From Chloroflexota bacterium (lineage in GTDB: Bacteria > Chloroflexota > Limnocylindria > QHBO01): DNA of 64,000 nucleotides. The stretch is from assembly GCA_038040195.1 (NCBI GenBank), contig JBBPIR010000004.1:98111-162110 (forward strand), read 5' to 3'. Below, piece by piece: positions 16,944-24,510 of the stretch. Numbering within the stretch: the first letter of the stretch is position 1; each line of letters starts with the position of its first letter. A model generated the notes under the pieces. The model was given only the letters and a program-made list of their open reading frames with translations. It had not been told where the DNA came from and ran no database searches. The translations under genes and the position numbers were made by a program.

Positions 16944-17926
16944 GCGTCGCTGCCCAGACGGCGCATGGCCTCGTCGACATCAATCTCGCCTCGCTCCAGG
17001 GCGCCCAGGACAGCAATCCGATCCGTCTCGCTGGCGGGGGCTGCCGGCTGTGTTGCCGGGGCGGGCGGTTGGGCTTGCTGCCGGGAGCGGGTGACCGCCA
17101 GGTCGCCCGACATGGAATTGAACGCGACCGAGGCTGCTCCGTCCCCGACGATCAGGCGTCGTCGGTCGGCGCCGCCCTCGAATCGATGGGGGAGAGCCGA
17201 GTGGATGTCGCTCGACATGCCGCGCACCGCCACGGTCATCCCGCTGGCCGACGCGAGCCGGAAATCGCCACTCACCGTGTCCACGGCGTGCGGGGTCGCA
17301 TCGCCCAAGTCGCCATCGACCGACACGTCGCCACTCACGCTCTGGATCCGGAGGCTGTCATAGACCGGTGCCTGGGCGGACAGGTCGCCCGACACGTTGA
17401 TGACTTTCAATGAGACCGGCGCGACCGCGCGCAGGCTGATGTCGCCGGACACCGAATCGATGTCCATGCTGCCGCCGGCGTCCGCCAGCCGCAGGTCGCC
17501 CGACACCGACTGGTACCGCTGGGCGCCGCGGAAGCCCGATGCCTGGACGTCGCCGCTCACCGCCCGCAGCTCGAGCCGGCAGCCGGCCGGGGCAGTGCCC
17601 TCGACCTCTTCGAGGTCGGCGGTGACTCCTACCAGGTAGGGCATCGCGCGTACCAGGCGGTCGATCGCCGATCCCATGCCCCAGCTCCCGTCCACTTCGG
17701 CCACGTGCAACCGTCCCTCCGCGGCCTCCGTGGTGAGCAGGCTGGACTCGAAGATCGCGTCGGCCTCGGCCTCGGTGGGCGCATCCACCTCGAAGGTGGC
17801 GTGCAGCTGCGCTTCGGTGCCGTCGGTGGCGGTCAGCCGCACCTGGGCCGAGGTCACGGAGATGAACAGGAATCCATCGATGCCGATGTCATGCGCGACG
17901 TTCTGGACGCGGCGGTAGGTGGGCAT
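16940..17926 (-). CDS. DUF4097 beta-helix protein with C-terminal SHOCT-like tail
   Basis: A 328-residue protein dominated by a repeated [S/N/T]-x-S-G-D motif: at least seven copies (A-V-S-G-D, S-V-S-G-D, N-V-S-G-D, T-V-S-G-D, S-M-S-G-D and others) between about residues 125 and 285, spaced 17-25 residues apart. This is the single-stranded beta-helix of DUF4097 (putative adhesin/LiaX-like). The N-terminal 120 residues form a separate alpha/beta part, and the last 30 (L-G-A-L-E-R-G-E-I-D-V-D-E-A-M-R-R-L) are a SHOCT-like helix pair. No signal peptide or membrane helix is visible. Related genes in Firmicutes belong to envelope-stress operons; that role here is inference. The ATG overlaps the DUF2089 stop by one base. 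Confidence 0.82.
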   Translation of the reverse strand: MPTYRRVQNVAHDIGIDGFLFISVTSAQVRLTATDGTEAQLHATFEVDAPTEAEADAIFESSLLTTEAAEGRLHVAEVDGSWGMGSAIDRLVRAMPYLVGVTADLEEVEGTAPAGCRLELRAVSGDVQASGFRGAQRYQSVSGDLRLADAGGSMDIDSVSGDISLRAVAPVSLKVINVSGDLSAQAPVYDSLRIQSVSGDVSVDGDLGDATPHAVDTVSGDFRLASASGMTVAVRGMSSDIHSALPHRFEGGADRRRLIVGDGAASVAFNSMSGDLAVTRSRQQAQPPAPATQPAAPASETDRIAVLGALERGEIDVDEAMRRLGSDA

Positions 17927-18351
17927 CAGTCGCTCTCCTCGAGCGCGCGCAACGCCTCGGCGGCGGTCGCCGCATCGATCTCCTTCTTGGCCAGGCGCTC
18001 CAGGATGATTCGTCGCCCGACGGCTCTGGGTACCGCATCGGCGTCGCCGTCTTCGGCGGTCAGTCCCTGGGCGGCTTCGCTGTCTGCCAACCCGAGGGCC
18101 TGGACCAGGGCCTCGACCCGCGCCCGCACGGTGGGGTACGAGATCCCGAGCGCCCGCTCCATCTCCTTGAGGTTGCCGCGGGAGCGGAGGAAGCTCTCGA
18201 GGAGCGCCATCTGCTCGCGGCTCAGCTTTCCGAATCGACCGACCCCGAATTCGCCCTCCAGCGTGGTGCCGCAGGTCCGACAGTGCAGGCGGCTGATGGC
18301 CAGCTCACCCTCGCATACGGGGCAGGTGGCGATGACGTCGCGAGGCGCCAT
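17926..18351 (-). CDS. DUF2089 zinc-ribbon/HTH regulator
   Basis: A 141-residue protein. A zinc ribbon uses C10, C13, C24 and C27. The DUF2089 core (about 40-95) has a helix-turn-helix: L-S-R-E-Q-M-A-L-L-E-S-F-L then L-K-E-M-E-R-A-L-G-I-S-Y-P-T-V-R-A-R-V. The tail (about 115-140) ends in another SHOCT-like helix (L-A-K-K-E-I-D-A-A-T-A-A-E-A-L). DUF2089 proteins regularly precede DUF4097 genes and are thought to be DNA-binding regulators of the operon. The palindrome over the promoter upstream (18518-18532) is a candidate binding site. The ATG overlaps the stop of a 47-codon gene upstream (TGATG). Confidence 0.85.
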   Translation of the reverse strand: MAPRDVIATCPVCEGELAISRLHCRTCGTTLEGEFGVGRFGKLSREQMALLESFLRSRGNLKEMERALGISYPTVRARVEALVQALGLADSEAAQGLTAEDGDADAVPRAVGRRIILERLAKKEIDAATAAEALRALEESD

Positions 18352-18494
18352 CAGCGGCGGCGGGTGGCGGAAGCCGCTGGCTGCGGTTCGCGCCGGTGGA
18401 CGCGCGGCGCGGGCCGAGTGGTCTGCGTGGCGCGATGCTGGCGCAGGCGGTCCTCGATGACGAGCTGCGCGTAGTGGAATCGGTAGTCCAACAC
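18351..18494 (-). CDS. Small basic protein heading the DUF2089 operon
   Basis: A 47-residue frame (GTG start, immediately followed by an in-frame TTG). Its N-terminal half (L-D-Y-R-F-H-Y-A-Q-L-V-I-E-D-R-L-R-Q) looks like an amphipathic helix; its C-terminal half is Arg/Pro/Ala-rich and ends R-R-R. AGGGAG stands 8 bases before the GTG, and the stop overlaps the DUF2089 ATG as TGATG, the same coupling used by the next genes. It lies directly downstream of the best -35/-10 promoter in the area. No family recognised. Possible roles are a small regulator partner or a coupling leader peptide; both are guesses. Confidence 0.55.
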   Translation of the reverse strand: MLDYRFHYAQLVIEDRLRQHRATQTTRPAPRVHRREPQPAASATRRR

Positions 18495-18517
18495 TGTCCT
18501 GTCTCCCTATCTGAGTG

Positions 18518-18532
18518 GTCTGATGGGCAGAC
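18518..18532. promoter_or_regulatory. Inverted repeat over the operon promoter (candidate operator)
   Basis: GTCTG-ATGGG-CAGAC, a perfect 5-base inverted repeat with a 5-base spacer, overlaps the end of the -10 element and the expected transcription start. A repressor bound here would block the promoter; the DUF2089 protein encoded downstream is the obvious candidate. Confidence 0.35.
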
Positions 18533-18559
18533 AGTAATGTGTGCTTGCTATATTGTCAA
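18531..18559 (-). promoter_or_regulatory. Promoter TTGACA-N17-TACTGT for the six-gene operon
   Basis: On the minus strand a perfect -35 TTGACA (18559-18554) is followed after exactly 17 bases by TACTGT (18536-18531). The surrounding 60 bases are AT-rich compared with the genome. Predicted start is near 18524, leaving a leader of about 30 bases with a ribosome-binding site before the 47-codon gene. Confidence 0.6.
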
Positions 18560-18619
18560 GGCCATTTTCTATTTTGCCCGTCGGTCGTTCAGATTGGGCG
18601 TTTCGGTGAGCGGATGATC

Positions 18620-21301
18620 TTAGGCCTGAGGCGATGCCGGATCGGGGCGCTCGGGATCAATTGCCAGGTCGCCAAGGGCGGCCTGCAGCTCGCCAACGGT
18701 GGCTTCCCCGGTTTGTTGCAGCCCGACCAGGGCGGCATACGCGATCTGCTCGGGACTGACCTCGAAATAGGTTCGGAGCGCTTCGCGCGTGTCGGACCGG
18801 CCGAATCCGTCGGTCCCGAGGACCACGTAAGGGCGGTCGATCCAGCGCGCGACCATGTCCGGGACGGCCTTCACGAAGTCGGTTGCCGCGACGATGGGCC
18901 CGGGCGCATCGGCCAGCTGGCGCACCAGGTACGGCACCTCGGCTTCCGCGCCGGGGTGCAGCCGGTTGTGGCGCTCGACCCGCAGGCAATCGGCGCGCAG
19001 CTGCTGGAACGATGTGGCGCTCCACACGGCGGCCGCCACCCCGAATCGTTCGGCCAGCAGGTCCGCGGCGCGGAGCGCCTGGTGGAGGATCGAGCCCGAA
19101 CCGAGGATCTGCACCCGGCGGCCCTCGCCCGACGCCGGGCGGCATTCGTACAGCCCTCGCAGGATCCCGTCCTCGGCCCCCTCGGGGAGGGGCGGCTGGG
19201 TCCAGTTCTCGTTGTACAGGGTGATGTAGTAGAAGACGTCCTCGCCGGCGTCCCACATGCGCCGGATGCCCTCGCGGACGATGACCCCCAGCTCGTAGGC
19301 GAAGGCCGGGTCGTAGGACTGGAGGTTCGGGACGGCCAGCGCGTATAGGTGGCTCTGACCGTCGTCGTGCTGGAGGCCCTCCCCGGTGAGGGTGGTGCGA
19401 CCCGCGGTGGCGCCCATCATGAAGCCCCGGCCGCGCGCGTCGCCGAAGGCCCACACCTGGTCGCCGGTGCGCTGCAGGCCGAACATGGAATAGAAGACGT
19501 AGAACGGGATCATCGGCTGGCCGTGCACCGCGTACGCGGTCCCGGCTGCGGTGAATGAGCCCATGGCCCCCGCCTCGGTGATTCCTTCCTCGAGGATCTG
19601 GCCATCGGTCGCCTCGCGGTACGAGAGGAGCAGCTGGCGGTCGACCGGGGTGTAGCGCTGGCCCAACGGGTTGTAGATCCCGAGCTCCTTGAACAGCGGG
19701 TCCATCCCAAACGTCCGGGCCTCGTCGGGAATGATCGGGACCACGCGCCGCCCAAGGCCCGGGTCGCGGACGAGGTTGCGCAGCAGCCGGCCGAAGGCCA
19801 TGGTCGTGGAGGCCGGGCGATCGGCGCCGGCGAAGACGTCGACGAACACGGCATCCGCCGGAGCCGGCAGAGGCTGGGACTCCACCCGCCGCTGGGGGAG
19901 GGTGCCGCCGAGCGCGGCTCGACGCTCGAGCATGTAGCGGATCTCCGGGCTGTCCATGCCGGGGTGGTAATAGGGCGCATCGGCCAGCTGGTCGTCCGGA
20001 ATCGGGAGCTGGAGCCGATCCCGGAAGATGCGCAGCTCGTCCACGGTCAGCTTCTTGGACTGGTGGGTGACATTCCGGGCCTCGATCCCAGGACCCAGGG
20101 TCCAGCCCTTGACCGTCTTGGCCAGGATCACGACCGGCGCCCCCTGGTGCTGGGTCGCGAAGTGATACGCGGCGTACAACTTGCGGTAGTCGTGGCCGCC
20201 GCGCCGTAGTGCCGCCAGCTCGGCATCGGTCTTGTCGGCCACCAGGGCGGCGAGCCGGGGATCGGGCCCGAAGAAGTGCTCGCGGACGTAGGCGCCGTCG
20301 GCCACCGACAGGGTCTGGTAGTCGCCGTCCAGGGTCTCGGTCATCTTGTTCAGGAGCGCGCCGTCGGTGTCACGCTCCAGCAGGGCATCCCACTCGCGAG
20401 ACCAGATGACCTTGATGACGTGCCACCCGGCGCCACGGAACACCGACTCCAGTTCCTGGATGATCTTGCCGTTGCCCCGCACCGGGCCGTCCAGACGCTG
20501 GAGATTGCAATTCACGACGAAGATCAGGTTGTCGAGCCCCTCGCGCGCCGCGAGGCTCAGGCCGGCCAGCGACTCCGGCTCGTCCATCTCCCCGTCGCCC
20601 ACGAAGCCCCAGACCCGGGTGTTGGCCGTATCGGCGATACCGCGGGCGGTCAGGTAGCGGTTGAAGCGGGCCTGATAGATGGCCGCCAGCGGGCCGAGTC
20701 CCATCGACACGGTCGGGAACTGCCAGAACTCGGGCATGGTCCGCGGGTGGGGATACGAGGGCAGCCCGCCCGCCCAGAGTGCCTCGCGCCGGAAGTGGTC
20801 GAGCTGTTCGACCGTCAGCCGGCCTTCGAGAAAGGCCCGGGCGTAGATCCCAGGCGCGGCGTGGCCCTGGAAGTAGACCAGGTCGCCGGGGCCGTCATCC
20901 CAGCCCCGGAAAAAGTGGTTGAAGCCGACCTCGTACAGGCTGGCCGCCGAGGCGTACGTCGACAGGTGTCCGCCGATGCCCTCGAACCGGGTGTTGGCCC
21001 GCAGGACCATGACCAGCGCGTTCCAGCGGATCATGCGCCGGATCCGCAGCTCCATCGCCTCGTCGCCGGGGAAGGGCGGCTCCTGCTCGGTCGAGATGGT
21101 GTTCACGTACCGGGTCTGAGTCAGGGGTGGCAGGCCGACCTGGAGCTGGCGCGCCCGCTTCAGGAGCCGGTACAGGATGAACCGGGCGCGCTCCGGCCCG
21201 GCCTGCTCGACCACCGCGTCGAGCGACTCGAGCCACTCCTCGGTCTCTGTCGGGTCCTGGTCGGGGAGCTGGTGCTTGAACTGGTCGAAGACGTCGTGCA
21301 C
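18620..21301 (-). CDS. aceE: Pyruvate dehydrogenase E1 component, homodimeric type
   Basis: An 893-residue thiamine-diphosphate enzyme that decarboxylates pyruvate and passes the acetyl group to a lipoyl-E2. The TPP motif is G-D-G-E-M-D-E-P-E-S-L followed about 28 residues later by N-C-N-L-Q-R-L-D-G-P-V. The start region and the I-S-T-E-Q-E-P-P-F-P-G-D block match the AceE family at full length. It starts at GTG; a minus-strand TAGGAT ends 9 bases upstream, so the message is probably leaderless. No E2 or E3 gene is adjacent: it must borrow partners, perhaps the E2/E3 encoded at 39270-44423, or others outside the window. It is divergent from the small membrane protein and plsY. Confidence 0.95.
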   Translation of the reverse strand: MHDVFDQFKHQLPDQDPTETEEWLESLDAVVEQAGPERARFILYRLLKRARQLQVGLPPLTQTRYVNTISTEQEPPFPGDEAMELRIRRMIRWNALVMVLRANTRFEGIGGHLSTYASAASLYEVGFNHFFRGWDDGPGDLVYFQGHAAPGIYARAFLEGRLTVEQLDHFRREALWAGGLPSYPHPRTMPEFWQFPTVSMGLGPLAAIYQARFNRYLTARGIADTANTRVWGFVGDGEMDEPESLAGLSLAAREGLDNLIFVVNCNLQRLDGPVRGNGKIIQELESVFRGAGWHVIKVIWSREWDALLERDTDGALLNKMTETLDGDYQTLSVADGAYVREHFFGPDPRLAALVADKTDAELAALRRGGHDYRKLYAAYHFATQHQGAPVVILAKTVKGWTLGPGIEARNVTHQSKKLTVDELRIFRDRLQLPIPDDQLADAPYYHPGMDSPEIRYMLERRAALGGTLPQRRVESQPLPAPADAVFVDVFAGADRPASTTMAFGRLLRNLVRDPGLGRRVVPIIPDEARTFGMDPLFKELGIYNPLGQRYTPVDRQLLLSYREATDGQILEEGITEAGAMGSFTAAGTAYAVHGQPMIPFYVFYSMFGLQRTGDQVWAFGDARGRGFMMGATAGRTTLTGEGLQHDDGQSHLYALAVPNLQSYDPAFAYELGVIVREGIRRMWDAGEDVFYYITLYNENWTQPPLPEGAEDGILRGLYECRPASGEGRRVQILGSGSILHQALRAADLLAERFGVAAAVWSATSFQQLRADCLRVERHNRLHPGAEAEVPYLVRQLADAPGPIVAATDFVKAVPDMVARWIDRPYVVLGTDGFGRSDTREALRTYFEVSPEQIAYAALVGLQQTGEATVGELQAALGDLAIDPERPDPASPQA

Positions 21302-21310
21302 GACGGTCGC

Positions 21311-21330
21311 ATCCTACCGGCAGATAGACT
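21311..21330. promoter_or_regulatory. Divergent -10 pair between aceE and the plsY operon
   Basis: Minus-strand TAGGAT (21316-21311) ends 9 bases before the aceE GTG; plus-strand TAGACT (21325-21330) ends 9 bases before the ATG at 21340. Only 8 bases separate the two hexamers and 38 bases separate the two start codons. Confidence 0.5.
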
Positions 21331-21339
21331 TGAGGGCCG

Positions 21340-21648
21340 ATGTCGCGCGCCGAACGCCGCCAGTACCAGCGCATGATGAAAGGGCAGGACCCGTACGCCC
21401 CGCCCAAGGCTGGTGGGCGGCGCCCGCCGCGCCGGTCCGGCCCACGGGCGCCGCGGGATTGGTCGTTCCATCGCGGGTTCTGGCTCAGGAGCGCGGCCGT
21501 GGCCGTTGTCGCCGGTTTGATCGGCCTGTCGGTTGTCTGGCCGTCGGGTGCCGAGCGCGCGGCGGTCGTCGGCCTGGGCGCGGCGGCGGCCACGATCGGT
21601 GTGCTGGTGATCCTCCGCCTCCTCCTGCGCCGGGCCGCTGCCCGCTGA
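21340..21648 (+). CDS. Small membrane protein, two helices
   Basis: A 102-residue protein with a highly basic N-terminal 45 residues (R-R-Q-Y-Q-R-M-M-K, then Arg/Pro-rich), two hydrophobic helices (about 49-68 and 73-95) and a short R-R-A-A-A-R tail. The pattern suggests two spans with both ends in the cytosol. No family recognised. It begins 9 bases after a TAGACT element and precedes plsY by 4 bases, so it belongs to the phospholipid operon. Confidence 0.7.
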   Translation: MSRAERRQYQRMMKGQDPYAPPKAGGRRPPRRSGPRAPRDWSFHRGFWLRSAAVAVVAGLIGLSVVWPSGAERAAVVGLGAAAATIGVLVILRLLLRRAAAR

Positions 21649-21652
21649 GCCG

Positions 21653-22300
21653 GTGGGCCCCGCCGTTGGCCTGTTGGCCGCCATCGCTCTCGGCTACCTG
21701 CTGGGGGCCATCCCGTTCGGCGTGGTCGTCGCCCGCCTGGCCGGCGGGCAGGACCCGCGCGCCGTTGGCTCGGAACGGACTGGCGCGACCAACGCGGTCC
21801 GGGCGCTGGGGATCGGCTGGGGGGTGCTGGTGGGCCTGCTCGACCTGGCCAAGGGCCTGGTGGCCGCGGCCATCGGCGCGGGTATCGGCTGGGGGGTGGG
21901 CCTGGCGCCCGAGTGGGTGGCAGCGGGGAGCTGCGTGGCGGCCGTGACCGGCCACATCCGCTCGGTGTTCATCGGCTTTCGAGGCGGTCGGGGAGTGGCG
22001 ACCGCGGCCGGAGGGTTCCTGATCCTGGTGCCCGTGGCCCTGCTGGTCGTGATCCCGATCATTGGGGTGGTGGCGGCCGTCACCCGCTACGTGTCGCTCG
22101 GCTCGATCGCGGGCGCGGCCAGCGCCCCGCTGGTGGTGGCCGGCCTGTGGCGGGTCGGCCAGGCGTCGCTGGCGGACGTGGCCTACGCCGGCGTGGTCGG
22201 CATCCTCATCATCGCGGCCCACGCCGACAACATCGCCCGCCTGCGAACGGGCACCGAGCGGCGAGTGGGGGGCGGGGCCGGCGCGGAACCGCGCACATGA
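21653..22300 (+). CDS. plsY: Acyl-phosphate:glycerol-3-phosphate acyltransferase
   Basis: A 215-residue integral membrane enzyme that makes 1-acyl-glycerol-3-phosphate, the first committed step of phospholipid synthesis. All three PlsY motifs are visible: G-S-E-R-T-G-A-T-N-A-V-R, G-H-x5-F-x-G-F-R-G-G-R-G-V-A-T, and A-H-A-D-N-I-A-R-L-x-x-G-x-E. The G-S-E-R-T-G form departs from the usual G-S-G-N-x-G. The GTG start follows the previous gene by 4 bases, and the stop overlaps the pgsA ATG (ATGA). PlsX is not in the window. Confidence 0.93.
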   Translation: MGPAVGLLAAIALGYLLGAIPFGVVVARLAGGQDPRAVGSERTGATNAVRALGIGWGVLVGLLDLAKGLVAAAIGAGIGWGVGLAPEWVAAGSCVAAVTGHIRSVFIGFRGGRGVATAAGGFLILVPVALLVVIPIIGVVAAVTRYVSLGSIAGAASAPLVVAGLWRVGQASLADVAYAGVVGILIIAAHADNIARLRTGTERRVGGGAGAEPRT

Positions 22301-22923
22301 CCACCCGCTGGACGTTGCCCAACCTGCTCGGCCTGTTCCGGCTGGCCATCACCCCGGTCCTTGTCGCCCTCGTTCTGCTCTCGTTCCCGGGCGGCGGGCT
22401 GCTGGCTTTCGTCTTATTCGTCCCGGCAGCATTGTCCGATCTGTTCGACGGGTGGCTGGCCCGTGCCCGGGGCCAGGTGACCACGCTCGGCGTGTTCCTG
22501 GACCTGACCGCTGACAAGGTGCTCGTCACCGCCGTGCTCATCGCGCTGGCCCAGGCCGGCCTGGCCGCGGCCTGGATCGTGATCGTGATCGTGGTCCGCG
22601 AGCTTGTCGTGGCCGGGGTGCGCCAGCTGGCGGCCAACGCGCAGCTCCTCGTGGCGTCCGAAGGGCTGGGCAAGGCCAAGACGGTGGTGACCCTGGTCGC
22701 GATCGGCGCCCTGCTGATCGCCTTCGACGCCCGGACCGGCGGACCGTTGGCCACGATCGGGATCGGTCCGCTGGCCCACGTGACCGGCGGCTGGCTGCTG
22801 GTGACGGCCATGATCCTGGCCGTCATGTCCGGGATCGACTACCTGGTCAAGGCCTGGCCGATCCTGAGCGCCGAGGGCCAGACCGAGGACGACGCCGCGA
22901 AGGAAGCCCCGCGGCCTACTTGA
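22297..22923 (+). CDS. pgsA: CDP-diacylglycerol-glycerol-3-phosphate 3-phosphatidyltransferase
   Basis: A 208-residue membrane enzyme of the CDP-alcohol phosphatidyltransferase family, making phosphatidylglycerol-phosphate. The metal-binding signature D-x2-D-G-x2-A-R-x8-G-x3-D-x3-D is complete (D-L-F-D-G-W-L-A-R, then G-V-F-L-D-L-T-A-D). The start T-R-W-T-L-P-N-L-L-G-L-F-R is typical of PgsA; the frame is open upstream but the ATG overlapping the plsY stop is clearly right. Other members of the family use other head groups, but the N-terminal P-N-x-L-x-x-x-R favours PgsA. It overlaps the convergent ABC permease gene by 8 bases. Confidence 0.9.
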   Translation: MTTRWTLPNLLGLFRLAITPVLVALVLLSFPGGGLLAFVLFVPAALSDLFDGWLARARGQVTTLGVFLDLTADKVLVTAVLIALAQAGLAAAWIVIVIVVRELVVAGVRQLAANAQLLVASEGLGKAKTVVTLVAIGALLIAFDARTGGPLATIGIGPLAHVTGGWLLVTAMILAVMSGIDYLVKAWPILSAEGQTEDDAAKEAPRPT

Positions 22924-23740
22924 TCAGTTTGGTGGCCAGCCGCCGACGGGCGATGACCATCGCCACGCTCCCAAACACCCCCAGGTACGCGACGTGGACG
23001 AGGAGGGACCAGCCCACGACTCCGGTCGTCAGCCCACGCAGCAGCTCGACGCAGTGGTACAGAGGCGTGACCTGGACCGCCCACTGGATCGGCTCGGGGT
23101 AAATGCCGATCGGGAAGAAGGTGCCGCTGAACAGGAACATCGGCATGATGATCAGCCCGAAGGGCAGGTCGAAGTCCTGGACCGTGCGCAGGAAGGTGCT
23201 GGTCGCCAGGCCCGCGGCGCAGAAGGCCAGAGAGCAGAACAATGTGGCCGGCAGGGCCAACACCGCCCAGGGGCTGATGAGCAGGCCCATGACCCACATC
23301 ACGCCGACGAACGCGACCGCGTAGATGGTGGCCCGGATCATGGCCCACATCAGCTCACCCAGCGCGATGTCGCCGATCCCCAACGGCGTCACCAGGATCG
23401 CGTCGTAGACCTTTTCGAAGTTCAGCTTGAAGAAGACGTTGAAGATGGTCTCGCTGATGGCGCCGTTCATGGTCGACTGGGCCAGCAGGGCGGGCGCTAC
23501 GAACGCGGCGTAGGTAACCAGCCGGCCGTCGGACAGCTCGACGTCGCCCACGATCGTCCCCAGCCCGTAGCCTATGCCCAGCAAGTAGAACAGCGGCTCG
23601 AAGAAGCCGGAGAAGATGACCATCCAACTGTGGCGGTAGACGAGCAGGTTGCGCTGGACCAGGCGCCGCGCGCGCAGGAAGCTCCCCACCACTGCCGGGT
23701 ACGGGCGCGGCGAGGGAGTGGGGCGGACGATGACGGCCAT
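22916..23740 (-). CDS. ABC-2 permease, NodJ/DrrB-like (second)
   Basis: A 274-residue membrane protein with about six helices. It shows the F-E-P-L-F-Y-L-L-G-I-G-Y-G-L-G opening and the L-F-S-G-T-F-F-P-I segment followed by V-T-P-L-Y-H-C-V-E-L-L-R-G, which define the NodJ/Daunorubicin-resistance ABC-2 subgroup. It is a paralogue of the next gene upstream (shared S-G-T-F-F-P and T-P-L-Y-H), so the exporter probably works as a heterodimer of permeases with one ATPase. It starts 2 bases after the stop of that paralogue. Confidence 0.88.
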   Translation of the reverse strand: MAVIVRPTPSPRPYPAVVGSFLRARRLVQRNLLVYRHSWMVIFSGFFEPLFYLLGIGYGLGTIVGDVELSDGRLVTYAAFVAPALLAQSTMNGAISETIFNVFFKLNFEKVYDAILVTPLGIGDIALGELMWAMIRATIYAVAFVGVMWVMGLLISPWAVLALPATLFCSLAFCAAGLATSTFLRTVQDFDLPFGLIIMPMFLFSGTFFPIGIYPEPIQWAVQVTPLYHCVELLRGLTTGVVGWSLLVHVAYLGVFGSVAMVIARRRLATKLIK

Positions 23741-23742
23741 GG

Positions 23743-24510
23743 CTACTTCACCAGACGCCGATGCAGGAGCCGATAGGCGAGCCAGCCTGCGACCATCGTG
23801 AAGGCCACCAGGTAGGCCAGGTGGATGGGCCAGTTGGCCAGCTCGGGTGTCTGCAGAACCAGGCCCCGGATCAGGCCCACCCCGTGGTACAGGGGCGTCA
23901 GGGCGGCCACGAACTCGATCGCGTCCGGCAGCCGGTCGACGGGGAAGAACGTCCCGCTGAACAGGAACAGCGGGTTTATGACGAAGCGGAACATGGCCGC
24001 GAAGCCGCTGTCGTTCTTCTGCGTCGCCGTGAAGCCCATGATCGCCGCGAAGAATGCCAACCCGGTCAGGACGGCGGCCGGAATGCCGAGCACGGCCAGT
24101 GGAGAGGTGGGAATCCCGAACAGGGTCAACACCACCATGAACGACAGGGCCATGGTCGTCAGCCTGACCGCCATCCAGCTGATCTCCCCCAGGACCAGGT
24201 CGCGGACCGACAGTGGCGCGGCCAGCATGGCCTCGTAGTTATGCCGCCAGCTGATCTTTCCCATGATCGGGAACGTGGCCTCGAACGAGGCGGTCTGCAT
24301 GCAGGCCGCCGCCAGCAGCCCCGGGCCCAGGAACTGGAGGTAGCCAACCCCGCCCAGCGCGGTGGTGTCCTGCGCCGCGATGAAGCTGCCCAGACCGACG
24401 CCCAGCGCGCCGAGATACAGGAGCGGGTTCAGGAACGAACCGAAGACGCTCCCGCGCCAGGTCCGTCGGTAGACCCAAAGGTTGCGCTGCGCGACGCGCA
24501 GGGCGGTCAT
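23743..24510 (-). CDS. ABC-2 permease, NodJ/DrrB-like (first)
   Basis: A 255-residue protein with about six helices, opening R-N-L-W-V-Y-R-R-T-W-R-G-S-V-F-G-S-F-L-N-P-L-L-Y-L and carrying S-G-T-F-F-P-V and T-P-L-Y-H-G-V-G-L-I-R-G. Its start overlaps the ATPase stop by 4 bases (ATGA). Together with the paralogue downstream it forms the membrane part of an ATPase-permease-permease exporter. Cargo unknown; relatives export lipo-oligosaccharides or drugs. Confidence 0.88.
   Translation of the reverse strand: MTALRVAQRNLWVYRRTWRGSVFGSFLNPLLYLGALGVGLGSFIAAQDTTALGGVGYLQFLGPGLLAAACMQTASFEATFPIMGKISWRHNYEAMLAAPLSVRDLVLGEISWMAVRLTTMALSFMVVLTLFGIPTSPLAVLGIPAAVLTGLAFFAAIMGFTATQKNDSGFAAMFRFVINPLFLFSGTFFPVDRLPDAIEFVAALTPLYHGVGLIRGLVLQTPELANWPIHLAYLVAFTMVAGWLAYRLLHRRLVK

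Noticed and set aside
20276-21376. 366-codon plus-strand open frame
   Set aside because: Antisense to aceE, no start context and no recognisable domain.
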